Shown piece after piece: positions 13,701 through 25,932 of a DNA stretch of 64,000 nt (positions are counted from its first letter, which is position 1; every line of letters starts with the position of its first letter). Source of the DNA: Solenopsis invicta (lineage: Eukaryota > Arthropoda > Insecta > Hymenoptera > Formicidae); the NCBI RefSeq assembly GCF_016802725.1, contig NC_052670.1, positions 11,924,141-11,988,140 on the forward strand, in the 5' to 3' direction. The position numbers and the translations under genes are program-made. Below the pieces are notes generated by a model. That model saw only the letters and a list, made by a program, of their open reading frames with translations. It had not been told where the DNA came from and searched no databases.

Positions 13701-16700
13701 TAAATATCTTTCTAGAACGCGCATTATAAATAAATTGCTATCATTGGAAAGCAGACGAGTTCACACAGCAATGTATGCAGGATAGCTTTCGTGTAGATAT
13801 AATTAAACGGGCGAGCAGACCCATAGCCGGGTGGGCAACAAAACGTACAGATATTGCGTATCCCTTTCGGTCACTGGACAGATTACAGAAGGACAGGATG
13901 GGGAGGGCAATAGGGGGCCGTTCGGGGGCGACGAGCGGCCGTAGAGAGAATTCAGCGCCGAGCTTTGGCGTTGTAAACCATGATTGCGTGTAGATTACAG
14001 ACCACTCGGTAATTGCTGGCGGCCATGCAAAACGTATGGAAAACGCTGCAACAAGATGCGAGGCGGAAGGGCGTGAAAATGAAGGTTGCTGTGTCCACTA
14101 TCGTCTCACTTTACCTCATTCTGCCCACCCCCTTCAGTTTTTCCTCGCCGCTTGGTATCATTTACGCGCAAAAACAGACAACCCGACGCTCACCAGTGAT
14201 ATCCAACGCCTCGCTGTCGTCAAATTTATGGCGACTAGATCCCTTGTTATCGTGTATCGCGTATAGAGAAAAAAACAAATAAAATTTATTGCAATTTTTT
14301 TCTTGGTATTTTTAGCGATTAAAGTTAATATAAACGCAACAGTGGCTAGACTTAGAAATATTGTTACATAATTCAAGTTCTTTAAAATTAAATAAAGACA
14401 TCGTTTCTGTCGTATAATTATCTTATTCAGCGTCAGAGAATTTAAATCTTTAAATGTTTTGTACAAATTGCCAAAAATTTCCTATTTAAAGTTGCACAGA
14501 TCTAATTTGTTTTGTATATGTCTTTAAAGAATTAGAAAAACATTAGAAAAAACAAAGAGCAAATTGAATTGAAAATAAAGTTTCTATAATTGATTAGTTC
14601 AGGACTCTCGAAATTTAAACACAATTAAATAAGAAATAAGCTATACAATCATTTCTATTACAATCAAATGTTTCTACTTTGGAGTCATCTTCAGCGTATC
14701 AATATAAATAATAAAAGTCAAAATATGTAGCCGTCATCAGTCATTGAAAACGGGAAGCAGTCGAGTCACCAACGGTTTGCCAAATCCGTCGTGGCATCTT
14801 TACCCGTGGCCGTGTCGCAGGCAATGACATAGATAAGTGTCATTGCCTGCGACATGGCCACGGGTAAAGATGCCAAAGTGAGTCGAAACGTTCGATTGCA
14901 ATAGAAATGAATAAATGATTGTATATTAATACGTGTGATTGCGCACTTTTACCCGCGCTGACTCTCATTAGCTTATTTCTAATTTAATTGTGTTTATAGT
15001 TTCTCTATTAGTAAAAATGAACATATAAACACAAAGAAAAAAAATTATAGTGGTGGTAACTATAAGGAGACAGCCACGCAAGTTTTGTTAATAAAATTAT
15101 AATATATAGTTAAGTAAATTATACTATAGTTATTGCAACCAAATTAATGATTAGGAGAAATAATAAAAAATAATTGTAATATACTACATTATGTAGTTAT
15201 TATAATTCTTATAACAAAACTTGCATGTTTGTCACCTTGTAGTTGCCACCACAACTTTTTTCTCAATGAAGTTGCATAAAATTGTAAATATTTTGTTGAA
15301 TAACGTTTATTGGCCGAAAAGGACAATTATTAATATAAAAGGACTTTTATTAAAAGTAGTCCTTGTATTTTCATTCAATATAAACTGTATGCATAGGAAA
15401 TGGAACTCGTTAGATTAGTAAATAATCAAACAAATTATAACGTGCTGTTCTATCGAGCTGGTGACGCGTCGACCAATTACTATTAATACAATACATGCGC
15501 TGTGAATAATACGGTTGATTAATCATCACGCAAGCAGGTATGAATTATGCCCTTATACAGCGATACAAGAACTGGCAACCTAGCGATGCAGCGTCGATAT
15601 TTCTCGTTCGGCGATATCCCACGGTAAATTAATGTTCAGCAGTACCTTATTACCAACGTCATTCTGCGTGCAACGTTGCGTAATTCACGGACGCGTCCGT
15701 GTGCCGATACACTAGTGCCAGGAAAGCCGCACTCCGATTTAACGAGCCGAACCGAAATTAATTCCAATCGATTTACCGATTTGGCGTCCAATTAATTTTT
15801 AACGAAGCCGCTGATAGAAAATAAAAAATCAGTCGTAGTGCCGAATAGCAAATATTGTTCGTAGAATGAGAGCAGGATGCAATTGCGACAGTGTAGACTA
15901 ATCAATTTAATTAATTTCTGTTTTAATTTATTTTAATAGATTGGAAGGCCTATATTGATTTTGTTCTTCGTTTTAATTGTCTCCTAAATAAATGAAAAAA
16001 ATAGCACAAAAAATTAAAAAAATTTTAATAAATTAAAATATTCGAATTTTATACAGATGGATATGTAAATAGCTAAAACTAAATTAGACCACATTTGATT
16101 TTATTATAGCGATTACATCGGTATTAGGATAAAGCAATCATTTTACATACATACATACATTTATCTATATAATTAGTCGCTTAATTATTAAATATTATTA
16201 AATATTTATAATATTTCTTTTTATAGTAGTAGAGAGATATTTTGATCGTTGCTGTTATTATTAAATAAATTCAATGATTTTCAGGGGGGAAAAGAGTTAA
16301 TATTTAATAATACGTGATATTATTTAATCTTGTTCAATTTAGAATTGTGTTATGACTGAAAATTAATTCGGCGCGCAGTTCATTAAACTTGAAAAAAGTA
16401 TACAAAATCACACAAATAATACAAGCACGAAGACCAAGCTGCGACTGTAAAAGGCATTCTTGTTCAATTTGTATTTGTACTTCTTTTTATATTTCGATTT
16501 TTATAATTAGAATTATATTCACAAATAATATCTATCTAATATGTGTATTGTTCAGAGATATTTGATTTTAACAGTAAAATAAAATATAATTCTTTATATA
16601 AATTGTGTAATTCTAATTCACGAGTAATGAGATCGATATAAGCCGTTTGTTAAATATATGCATAATATCTATATTCATCTCATTCGTGAATCGGAATTAT

Positions 16701-19700
16701 AATTTGTATGGAAAATTATGTTTTGTTTTGTTGTTAATGGAATATCTCTAACAACATGCATACTAGATAAATATTATAAATATTTATGGTTCCGCTAAAA
16801 TATCTAAACATTTAATGTAAAATAATTTTTGTTAGAACTATGAGTTAAACCATCAAAATAATTATGAAGATGCTTAAGCTGCAGTAGAATGCTAACATAT
16901 TTTGCAGAATTGTTTATTATCTTCTCTTGAATGCCTTAATTATTTTTATAAAGTCTAATAAAATTATTTTCTTATCTCCCTCTAACTAATTTTTTAGATT
17001 AGTACTTCAGCAAAACTGTCATAATATCTAAGATATTATAAATATTTATTTGAAAAAGACGGTTTTACTGAAATATTTAAAAAAATTAGTTGGATACAGA
17101 TCAGAAAATAATTTTGTATGACTTCATAAAAATAATTAAGACATTCAAAAGAGAATAATAAATAATCCAGTAAAAAATTTTGATATTCCATCAATTATAG
17201 CTTGAGCATCCTACATAATTATTTTGATGGTCTAATAAAAATTATTTTCTGTATCTAGCTAAATATTTAGATATTTTAGCAGAACCATTGTTTCTGTGTC
17301 ATAAGGAAGTGACTATTATATCTCACAATATACTGGATAGAAGAAAGCGATAAGCATGACCTTAATGGCAAATTCTATGCTGTATTTGAAATAAATTCTT
17401 CATAAACCGACAAACTGTGTCTATTTATCTCAAGCGAAGACACTAAATGTAATAAACGTCGGCTTATTATATTAAACGTTTGCTTAAACAAATCAGCATT
17501 GCTGTAATGGCCGTCGCAATGTATCTCGTCGCAACGAGCAACGTCCTCCGTTGCGATCCGTCTGAGCGCTTGTGCATTTTAATTGGAAAGGTGCGACGCC
17601 GACGCCGCGCCGAGGAGAGAGAAGCGAGCGCCGGAGATGCATTGAAAGTAAACCGTATAATCCGTGAGCCGCGGAACAATAGCGGGGACGATGGAAAGGT
17701 CCATTAAGGCGGCTTTGTAAGGAGCGGCGGCGAAACAGGGCCTGGAAACTTAGAAAACGCTCCGCGATAAACTCCAGAGAAGCGTGAGGGAAGATGTGCA
17801 AGGGGTTACTGACAAAAGTGGGACGGTACGGGCTTGCGAAACACAGTTCAGGAGATGCGGGACGAAGACAGGGGGCACGGACGGAGCGGATAGTCCTTGA
17901 GGGGGGACGTAATATTGTTAATTATTCAGAGGTACTGTGGACCAATTAATTAACTGAAGCCACTCCGGCCGGGTCAGGCATTCAACGGAGAGCTCTGCAG
18001 ACGCGTCGTTCGAGCGGGACAAAAATCCCGGTTAAATAATTACTGACGTCCAAGGGAAAAAAAATTGCGAAAGAGCTGGAATTCGTCGGCACAGTTGAGG
18101 GAGAGAGTTTGGGTGGGAGTAAGAAATGAAGGAATGCATCGATAATAAGGGATTTTTCGCCTCGAACATTTCTATTCTCGTTGCCCTAAATTTGCGCTAT
18201 GATTACTTGCTGGTGTCATTCCCTCCATTTAGACTTGGATTTTTTGCGGGAAAACTCGGAAAGGAAAAGATAAAGAATACGCTTTGTTTTTCGCTCGCGA
18301 TTTTTACGACGCGAGAATAAAAATTTTTATCAGAAACATGTAAGTCGAATCTTGGAGTTTCTCAAATTGAAAGATACATTGAAAAATTCGTATTGTATAT
18401 TACACATCTCAATTTTTTGGGTAGATTTTTATATGTGACATATAATGTGCATATAAGAAATGCTTATGTGGGTATTCGTAAATCTTTTATTCGAATTTGC
18501 AAATATAATAATTGTAATAACTAATAATTTTAATAGATCAACAGATTATATGGAATGCACATTATTATTCTTTCTCGCAATGCATCACTGTTTTCAATTC
18601 TTTTAGATTTTGCATTCTCTTTAAAAAAAAAACGAGAGAATAGATTGAATGTTTCAATATAAAGTGCATATACATAATTATAAAATTCTTGTGCATTGTT
18701 AATAAAAAAATATACAAAATATATTAAATTAATTATGTAATTTATACTTTTGTATTCTTTAGCACACGTTCCTGAAAAAAAGAGAAAGAAAAGAAAAGTG
18801 AGAAAAAATGTATTAACTTCAACAGGTGCTAAGTAATACGGCGTATCGTTCGTAAATTAAATCTGTCTTCGCTTCAATTTCAGCGGCACAAACAAAATTC
18901 CAGTAAAACAGTTGCGCGTCACTTTGGGCGAACACAATTTAAGGGCTCCAGAAATTCCGGCCGCAAGACATGAAAGCATCACAAATGCGGTGTTGCATCC
19001 TGGTCACATGTGCGGCAAGTATGTGGACGATATTGCTCTGTTGGAGCTCGCTAGACCGATCAGTTGGTCGGAAAGCGTGAAACCCGCATGTTTACCTGTG
19101 GCCACAGGAAAACCAGGGTATAGCGCCTTCGGCGGCGTGGATGCTATAATAGCCGGATGGGGATGGCTCGGAGAAGATAGAAGCAAAAGTGAGTAAATAA
19201 TTATCCTTCTTTCGATATTGATTATGTACGGGCAGAGGAGGGTAATAGATAGCATCTCGGGATTAATTCATTACGTCAGCTATTCGCCTGGGCAAACGTA
19301 AAGTTATTATTTGTAAAGCTATCGTGACCCCGCCGGAAGTTTGAATTTGTCATGTAATATACCATAATTTAAAAAAGAAACAATATTCCTTTCAAACGTA
19401 CTATAAAATATTTAACCCTTAAACTTTAATGGCGGTCTTACAGACCGCTATTGAAACTTTACCTATCAATAACTTGCTCGACATTCACAAAAGGCGCTCT
19501 AAACTCATAGTACCTTCGTACGCCATCTGTTCCCATCAAATACTGCAGTGGTCTCATTATCTATGCGCTGGGAATGTGTAAAACGGTTGAAAAATTATAG
19601 CGGTCTCACAGACCGGGATTTGCGTTACTTTTTCGCTGTACTAGGTATGTATGTATGTATGTACGCATTTCATCGTTTACATTTTATTTACACATTTCAA

Positions 19701-22700
19701 CTTTTATCTACTGGTGTGACGTTATATTTTAATGTTAGGAAAATTTGCATCAAATTTGGTTCAACTTTCTTAGGATTTTTTAAGACTTAAAATTTTTCGA
19801 ATAAAAGTAACGATTTTTTGAAAGTTGGCCCTTTTCAAACTTTGACTTTAAATAACTTTCGAACAAATCAACGTATTAACTTCCACTTTGTAAAAAAAAA
19901 TTTATGCTTTTTCAAATATATTACAATAAGGATTCCATTTAAAATATTTAAATTTAGAAGTAAGAGCACCCGTAAGAGTACCCTTGAGAGAAACAATCTG
20001 TACAATCTCCTTAAAAATAAGCTCCTCGAAATGATCAAACACGTATTTCACGGTTTTTTATAATTTTAAACCGTTTCCGAAATATAGCGAATAAAGTTTT
20101 ACAGACTTTAGAGACTCCTTGTACATGAGATTTTCTTGCTAATCCTCACATAAAAACACCTTTTTGCGCCTCCCTTATTTACAAGTATTTCATTTCTCTT
20201 TATATAATAAAAATTTCTTCTACTTATTAATAATTGACGAGTACATCGGGGATTATTTCTTGCCGCGACCGCGATTGTATAATTCACGGGTGGTGAATCC
20301 CCTTTAGGGACGCGGTGGATTACGCAACAATTCTACTCGATCGTTAACTAACTTACGAATATCAGTCTTCACAAATATGTGAGATACATTAGAAAATTCG
20401 AAGAGTTTCGATAAATTTTAGCACGATAACGATCGCGTCGACAAAACACGCGCCAAAGTTTTCATAATCATCGAAGTTACTGCGAGCGTTAAAGTCCTAC
20501 AGCGTAAAAGTACGAGTATACCAACTCTTCCTCCATCTCTTTCTAAAATCGATAAAATGGACAGTCATTTTGCTTATAAAATAGAAATCATTAAGATGCG
20601 CCTTATTTCCGCGAAAAAGTCATTTTAGTTTAAAAACATTAATTGATAAATAGAATTATAAAGATTTTAAACATTATTGTGCGATTATGATAAAAAAACT
20701 GATATTTCAATAAACAAAATTATTTAATATCATATGTAAAAATTATTTAATTTTTAGACAGGAGGTAATATCCTCCGTCTTACAATCAGCTCAAAATTGG
20801 TGTAATTAATGAGACCCATTAACTAGATATTAATTGTACTTTTAAATTGTAAAACATTTTAAATATTATAATTAATACAACAACTAGATTACAACGTAAA
20901 CAAGATACGCAGTAATTATTATTAATTAAATTTATCCGTTAAAATATGTCATGGCTTTTCATGAATAATGCTTTCCATGTTTTCGTAAATAACGCTTTGT
21001 ATGTAACAATTCTTCATGATGTGCTAGCAACATGATACCCATTTAAGCGTGCACATTTATAAAATTTAAACATCATAGAGATATGATTGTAGTACTGTAA
21101 TGATTTTAAAATGTTATCTCGTCGTCATTAGACCTGGTTGCAGTTCGAGTCAAGTCTGCTTTAATGATATTCGGTGTAGCGGACACCGATGAATGTTGAC
21201 AGTAATCTATCCGCGAAAAAGTCGCAGCGTAAAAACAACGTAGAAATTATAATTATTGTTATTATTTTCAGACAAGAGAGCGGACGTGGTACAGAAAGTG
21301 GAAGTACAAGTAGTGACAAATGATATTTGTAACGAATGGTACGCCAGTCAGAAGAAGTCAGTCAAGATTAACACAACGCAAATGTGCGCCGGCTTCGAGG
21401 AAGGAGGAAAAGATTCTTGCTGGGTAAGTGAAAAAGATGTTCCCGCGTTGTGAATTTGCCTTCCCATCGCGAGAAACGTCCGCGTAGGCGTTCGCACTTT
21501 TGCGTTTCCGTATCGTTGCTTGCACGGCTCTGCTTGTCAATCGCCCGATCATGGAATTCATGGTTCGTCGGGCGGGCACGACGCGAATTTCAATAAATAC
21601 CCACGCTACCGTGGTAATGCGTATACAATGCTGTTCAGGCATGATAGCCGACCATGCTGGATGATACTGGTTCCCGGTAATTGGATCGTATATAATTGCA
21701 TTCGCCTCGCTCCGCGGATCTCCAACGTAGGTATTTATGCGAAATTGTAACAGGAACTGGAGAATGAGCGATAACGTTTACTAAAAGAACGAAGAGCATT
21801 GTATAGGCTACAGCCAGAAAAAATTTATGTTTAAAATTGTTTCTCTAACTTGGTATTTTTAAGTCGAAGTAAAATTTGCCTTTGAAGAAAATAAAAATTA
21901 TTTATTTGATATCAAGAAATGATTTTTTGTTCAAACTATTTTGGTTCAAATTATTCGTTTGATTTGAACAAATAATTTTTTTAGAAATGTATGTAATAAC
22001 TCACAATTAATGTCAGTCTACAACCTTGCTTTAAGAGGCCGTAAGCCGTAAGGTCGTAATTTTACCAAAAATAGTTATCAAATCCTTTTTTCAGTGCAAC
22101 GTAATTATTTTAATGATCCAATATAATTATTTTCATATCCGTATTTTCAACAAAATCGTTGTTTCCGTGCAAAATACCAAAAACAATGCTTTCAATTGTT
22201 CATCATGTTTGAAAGTGTCCCGCATAATTATGTAGCTAGTTCAACAAAAAATCATTTTCAAATTTGTATTTCAAAAGCTCCATTTTTGAATACTTTAGCA
22301 AAAATACCAAGTCTCACTAATTAAAAATTAATAACTCTTTCTTTACATTATAAGAAACAGGAGAGGTGTGTACATGTGCCGTAATAATTTGTGAGCCAAT
22401 GATTTTCTCCCTATTTCCTTGTCCCGCGTCCTTCTTAATGGGGATGAGATATACACTTTGGCCAACACGCAAGTACTAGATTCACATCGTCAATTGAGAC
22501 TAACAGCACAGTTTCCGCGAAGGCAACTCCCATGGGAATCCTACCGCGTTAAGTCGGCGACCACAAAATCGGAACAAAAATGAAAATACCACTCCCGATC
22601 TTGTCCTCGATAAGTTTTCTTCGCGTTTCTCTCGCGCCCTTATCAGCAATTTATATTTCCTTCAGACGAAGATATTCCCGGGAAAACAATCGAAAACGGA

Positions 22701-23707
22701 CGTATTGCTTCGAGATATATCAAGGAAGAACGGAGTCTCGAAAGTACAATCTCGCTGAAGGTTCCGATGGGAATTGAGATGTGCTAGATTTCCTGTTTAC
22801 CTCGTTTGCGCGAGAACTACGACTGGCAACTATAAAAATTGATTTCAGGATATATTGGATGTATCGCGCGGATTGGAGTTGAAGAATGTTATATTTAGCG
22901 CATCAAAAAATAATTATTTTTCTAATAATTTCAGATGTCTTTTTAATAGCTGCACGAGAAAGATTTCGATACGAGATTACTTTTTTAATTTAACTTTATT
23001 TTTAAAAGAGTTTAGTGTAATAAATAACTCGCTTCGCGTGCACTTTGGCGCGAGACGCGGCTCTTGATAAATCCAAATCATATTCATTGTTCAATAATAG
23101 AAGCATTTTAACGAATTGGGTGATATTCTCTGTCAAGAACTGTTGTTTTTCTTCAATAAAAATATCAAGATGTCGACATTTTTTTTATTATAAACAATTA
23201 AACTTTTTTATCAACTTTCCGTAAAAAGCAAAGGAGAAGAGCAATATATAAATTCTTTTTTTTTTAATATTATTTAAATAATATTAACGCATTGCGCGAA
23301 ATGACAATAACCGATGACAATAAACGTAGAATCGTTAAAAGCCCGTTTCCACCTTGAGAATTCCCAGCGACGAGATTTACGATCCGGATCTGCGCGGAAC
23401 GATACCGAAACCCATCGTGATGGATACTCCCGCAACCCTGCAATCCGTATTAGAGCAAGTGGAATTTGCACCGCATCGTTTACCATAACCACGGAAGCTT
23501 ACGGCACAACTGCACGCATCCTGTATTTTATTCCAGGCTGACAGCGGTGGGCCCCTGATGGTCGGAAGTCACCCAGCCGGGCCCTTGATGGTCATTGGAG
23601 TGGTTTCAAACGGTATTGGTTGCGGTAGGGTACGACTTCCTGGCATTTACGCGAGAGTCTCCGATTATGTTTCTTGGATAACGCAAGAGACAAACTCTAG
23701 TCAATAA
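103..23707 (+). CDS. Secreted trypsin-like serine protease, five exons
   Basis: The exons join in consistent phases into 289 codons plus stop. The product has an N-terminal signal peptide, a short pro-segment with a Cys (DVPCG) that in this family pairs with the catalytic chain, the activation site R|IVGG, then an S1A (chymotrypsin-fold) domain. The triad is visible: His in TAGHC, Asp in DDIALLEL, Ser in DSGGP. The residue six before the catalytic Ser is Asp (KDSCWADS), which predicts cleavage after Arg or Lys. No clip or CUB domain is seen, so it is a single-domain secreted enzyme; digestion, immunity or venom are all possible and not separable here. Trp and Ala replace the usual Gln-Gly before DSGG, and Asn replaces Trp in the VSWG motif. 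An AATAAA overlaps the stop codon. The gene spans 23.6 kb because of TE-rich introns. Confidence 0.88.
1061..1800 (+). pseudogene. Decayed retrotransposon gag with SAP domain
   Basis: An open stretch to about 1486 contains a SAP-like motif, LAELKEALRDRGLPTKG followed by ELSQRLIEQ, which in host proteins binds DNA and is also found at the start of some arthropod Gypsy-type Gags. After a frame change near 1420 the sequence continues as gag-like protein (FNATENTFWRWKNQLELL, FDLRPGKMTFRKEFEAR) with in-frame stops at about 1561 and 1684. It ends at a purine run, GGAAGGGGGAGA (1785-1796), that resembles a polypurine tract. The 700-1060 stretch before it may be leader or LTR, but I could not pair two LTRs. 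No pol is present. Confidence 0.6.
2108..2348. repeat. Palindromic MITE-like repeat
   Basis: The left end (CACTAAAAAAAATTGC then TCTGACAAAATTT) is matched imperfectly by the reverse complement of the right end (CTGAGAAAAAAATTAATAAC then TTGACTAAATTTT). The interior is very AT-rich with no ORF. Arms are diverged, so the exact limits are uncertain. Confidence 0.4.
6000..6290 (+). repeat. Left copy of an inverted repeat pair
   Basis: Contains AGTTAAATAACATTTTGTTA continuing through TTTTTAACTTCTAT, which recurs as its exact reverse complement near 8866-8900. A second block, AATAATAAATTAAATTTGA through TTAAGTAGGAGCAAC, also recurs inverted and diverged at 8515-8640. These are two copies of one repeat family in opposite orientation, about 2.3 kb apart. 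Confidence 0.55.
6375..6618. repeat. Fold-back MITE-like repeat
   Basis: The start (GAAATATT, TAGTTAAATAGTGATCAAAT) and the reverse complement of the end (GAAATATC, TAGTTAGTGATCAAGTGAAT) match imperfectly, giving diverged terminal inverted repeats around an AT-rich core with no ORF. Confidence 0.45.
7745..7790 (+). repeat. GA dinucleotide microsatellite
   Basis: An almost pure GA run with one interruption near its start. It creates open but meaningless frames on both strands. Confidence 0.95.
8510..8913 (-). repeat. Right copy of the inverted repeat pair
   Basis: Reverse-complement relative of 6000-6290, longer by an internal segment (about 8640-8860). The outermost shared block is identical over roughly 34 bases. 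Confidence 0.55.
12000..12180 (+). CDS. Protease exon 2: activation site and catalytic His
   Basis: Begins after tttgatag and ends before gtaagt in phase 2. It carries the pro-segment Cys, the zymogen cleavage site TR|IVGGQ, the FPWLVSI strand, the HFCGGAI motif and TAGHC with the catalytic His codon at 12167-12169. Confidence 0.9.
14616..14998. repeat. Fold-back element with a central long hairpin
   Basis: The outer arms match in inverse (AAACACAATTAAAT then AGAAATAAGCTA; TACAATCATT; TTCTATT then CAATC). In the centre, 14793-14829 and 14838-14874 form a 37-bp stem with one mismatch and an 8-bp loop. No ORF. The family is not identified. Confidence 0.75.
15050..15252. mobile_element. MITE with about 50-bp terminal inverted repeats
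   Basis: The left end TGGTGGTAACTATAAGGAGA and the inverse of the right end TGTGGTGGCAACTACAAGGT continue to match through GCAAGTTTTGTTA. Total length is about 200 bp, AT-rich, no coding capacity. The target duplication is not clear, so the superfamily is open. Confidence 0.75.
16280..16500 (+). repeat. Single-arm copy of the 36-kb fold-back repeat
   Basis: Shares TTAATAATACGTGATATTA, AAAATCACACAAATAATACA and AGCTGCGACT, in order, with both arms of the fold-back at 36075-36600, but only one arm is present here. Confidence 0.7.
16789..17286. repeat. Fold-back element, about 230-bp arms
   Basis: The left arm (GGTTCCGCTAAAATATCTAA, CCATCAAAATAATTATG, TCTTGAATGCCTTAATTATT) recurs inverted in the right arm up to GATATTTTAGCAGAACC. 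The centre lies near 17035. Arms are diverged; no ORF. Confidence 0.75.
18884..19188 (+). CDS. Protease exon 3: catalytic Asp
   Basis: Follows the acceptor tttcag and ends in phase 1 before gtgagt. It encodes RVTLGEHNL, the catalytic Asp in DIALLEL (codon 19029-19031), VKPACLP and AGWGWLGE, in the usual order for S1A enzymes. Confidence 0.9.
19189..21271 (+). other. Intron 3 of the protease
   Basis: Bounded by gtgagt and ttttcag. Besides the possible piggyBac-like end at 19412-19620 and a short GTAT run at 19644-19662, I see only AT-rich sequence. Confidence 0.6.
19412..19620 (+). mobile_element. piggyBac-like terminal fragment
   Basis: Begins TTAACCCTT, the form of piggyBac-type ends (TTAA target plus CCC). 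Two near-palindromes follow, GCGGTCTTACAGACCGC (19432-19448) and CGGTCTCACAGACCG (19601-19615). No opposite end or transposase is found, so this is a fragment or a chance resemblance. Confidence 0.35.
21272..21423 (+). CDS. Protease exon 4: specificity pocket
   Basis: Acceptor ttttcag, donor gtaagt, ends in phase 0. It encodes VQKVEVQVV, the C-x-x-W loop and MCAGFEEGGKDSCW. The Asp of KDSC is the S1-pocket residue of trypsins. The exon ends just before the Ser exon, at the boundary common in this family. Confidence 0.9.
21424..23536 (+). other. Intron 4 of the protease
   Basis: Bounded by gtaagt and attccag. I see no gene, RNA or clear repeat in it. Confidence 0.6.
23537..23707 (+). CDS. Protease exon 5: catalytic Ser, with internal duplication
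   Basis: Starts at attccag|GCT and encodes ADSGGPLMV with the catalytic Ser codon at 23543-23545. A second GPLMV follows ten residues later because GGGCCCCTGATGGTC (23549-23563) recurs as GGGCCCTTGATGGTC (23579-23593). The exon then runs through GCG and PGIYARVSDYVSWI, a normal S1A C-terminus. Stop TAA at 23705-23707. Confidence 0.9.
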   Translation, partial: ADSGGPLMVGSHPAGPLMVIGVVSNGIGCGRVRLPGIYARVSDYVSWITQETNSSQ

Positions 23708-24354
23708 ACTTGAACGACGAAGATAGTGCGAATTTTTATCTTGCCATTTTGACAATAACGTTTAACAATGAACTGAATTGTATGCCATAATGTAAACGAT
23801 ATAATTAGAATAATTTATTTAAATCAATGATTCTTTTAGTTTATATATATTATAGTTAATATAAATAAGACAAAAAATTTAGTGAGACAGTTAGCCGATG
23901 ATTGGACTTTTAAAATCTGTTATATGATAACGTTACCAATATATTGTCACATTCGCAAAATGTGATAGCTAGTTAACAAAATAACAAACGTGGTAGGTAT
24001 TAACAGTTTTACTGAAATGCCAAAAATGTATTATGTACTTATATTGTACTATAATTAAAATAAAACTTTATATTGTCTATTTACTTTTTAAAAATCTATG
24101 GTGCAACTACTTCATTATGTATAAAATTGTAAAATATAGTTCCTTGCATTTAATAATTAATGTGTAATATAAAAAATACTGTTAATGAACAGATTTACTT
24201 AAGGAAGTATGGGTGATATCTCGGAAACATTACTAAGATTGTAAAAATTTCACAGTTTGTTCTATTGTTACGTTTGTGTATCTGTATAAAATGTGAACAC
24301 AATTCTCTTATTGGTTTAAAAATTATTTAATTTTTCTTTATTTTTGATTTTATA

Positions 24355-24625
24355 AATAACTTTTAAACGAGTAAGTAGAGCTGTATCAATTTTTGCACAA
24401 ATATTTATTAGAATTTTGTTAGTATACGTAAAAATTTTTATCTATTTCGTGTGTGCAATGCTTCTTCCTTATCAAATTTGCAAAAATTGCGTTTTTCTGC
24501 AAAGTTGATAAAGAAAAAATATTAAAAATTAAATCAAAATTTTTATACATACTAATAAAATTATAATAAACATTTGTGCAAAAAATGATTTAGATCTAAT
24601 AACTCGTTTAAAAGTTGCAACTTTA
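24355..24625. repeat. Fold-back repeat
   Basis: AACTTTTAAACGAGT at the left and its reverse complement ACTCGTTTAAAAGTT at the right enclose matching inner blocks (TTTTTGCACAAATRTTTATTA). The centre is near 24490. A second small inverted pair built on GCAACAAAATATA follows at 24630-24765. Confidence 0.65.
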
Positions 24626-25848
24626 AAATTGCAACAAAATATAGCCATTTTTGTTGCAAAAATTATTATAAACCATAAATTTTTCATTGTTTTTCTCTAA
24701 AAAATACATTTTTATTTTATAATAACTTTTGTAGCAAAAATGAATATATTTTGTTGCAGTTTTAACTTTTAGCTTGGACTGTATAGAGGCCAGAACATCT
24801 TTAAATCTATCTTAAGAAAATGTTTCTTTATATTTTTCACAAATAGAAGAATTAAATTTTAAAAATACATATATGCAACACAAGATACATGTCAAAAATG
24901 TAAATAATCTATAATTTTTTATAGAGTATTTAAATAATCTATCTACATATCAACTACACACATTCAATACATTTGATTCTGTTTTAAGTTAATTAAACTG
25001 TGTGTATATACTATTGGTAAAATATTACATTAAAATAATAATCTTACCAGAACATAATTGTTTCCATATTGAAAATCTTATGCAAAGATTTAAAATGAAA
25101 GATTATTATTGCTATCCTAAAAATACTTAAAAACTTGTCGATTATCAAAAATTGTTAGTAGATAAATAATTATAAATTATATCGCAATCACACAAGCAAT
25201 TTTAGCATAAAATTTTTCTATCAGAATGCAAAACGTAGCTGGCGGACAAAATGAAACGTACATATACTGTAGAGATGGACAAAAAGGATTATAAAGATTT
25301 TCGGATTAACTCGATAATTAACAAAAATTCGTTGTAAAAAGTATATGTACAATTATCCTATATGCGAATTTGTGCAATATCGTTAAATTATACGACATTA
25401 AATAATCATCATTTATTCTGGATTTTAAAAAGAAATTCATTGAACTTGAAAAATTTTAGTTATGGTTAATAAATTTTTTATATTTTTTAATTTCTCGAGT
25501 GTACAATACTCGTTAACAATGAACTTTTTTATCAATTTGAAATAGAATTTTTGTTTCATATAAAACATAAAAATATCATAGCAAATTTTTTAAGCAATTA
25601 AAGATTTTTGAATTTTTTTCAGTATCGTGTATCATGAATTGTATTACATAATAAGTAAATAAGAATTTTATTAAAATGCTTTCTATCTAAAATTGCTTTT
25701 GATATAATTTTATTTCGTTCCTTGCAATTTAATTTGTTAAAAACATTTTTTCAATACTTCTCATATAAAAACCGCTGATGCCTTAATATTTTCGCTAACA
25801 AAATATTGTTTTTAAATAAATTAAATAATTTGTTATTATATGTACAAA

Positions 25849-25932
25849 ACTGGAAAATGTTAGTAGTTTTACTGATATGAAAAACACCCTAAAATGTTTC
25901 TCATGCAAGTAAAACTACTAACATTTTCCAGT
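25849..25932. repeat. Hairpin with perfect 23-bp stem
   Basis: 25849-25871 and 25910-25932 are exact reverse complements around a 38-bp loop. The stem overlaps the 3' end of the possible coding remnant at 25901-26096. Confidence 0.85.

Larger units (their letters stand above)
12181..18883 (+). other. Intron 2 of the protease
   Basis: Bounded by gtaagt and tttcag. It holds the fold-back elements listed separately. Two GC-richer tracts (about 13780-14250 and 17470-18130) have open frames but no domain, repeat or splice signal I recognise; they may be conserved regulatory DNA or chance. The rest is AT-rich sequence without visible features. Confidence 0.6.

Noticed and set aside
13775..14282. 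Overlapping frames in a GC-richer part of intron 2
   Set aside because: No domain, no consistent splice sites, several competing frames; best seen as intronic sequence.
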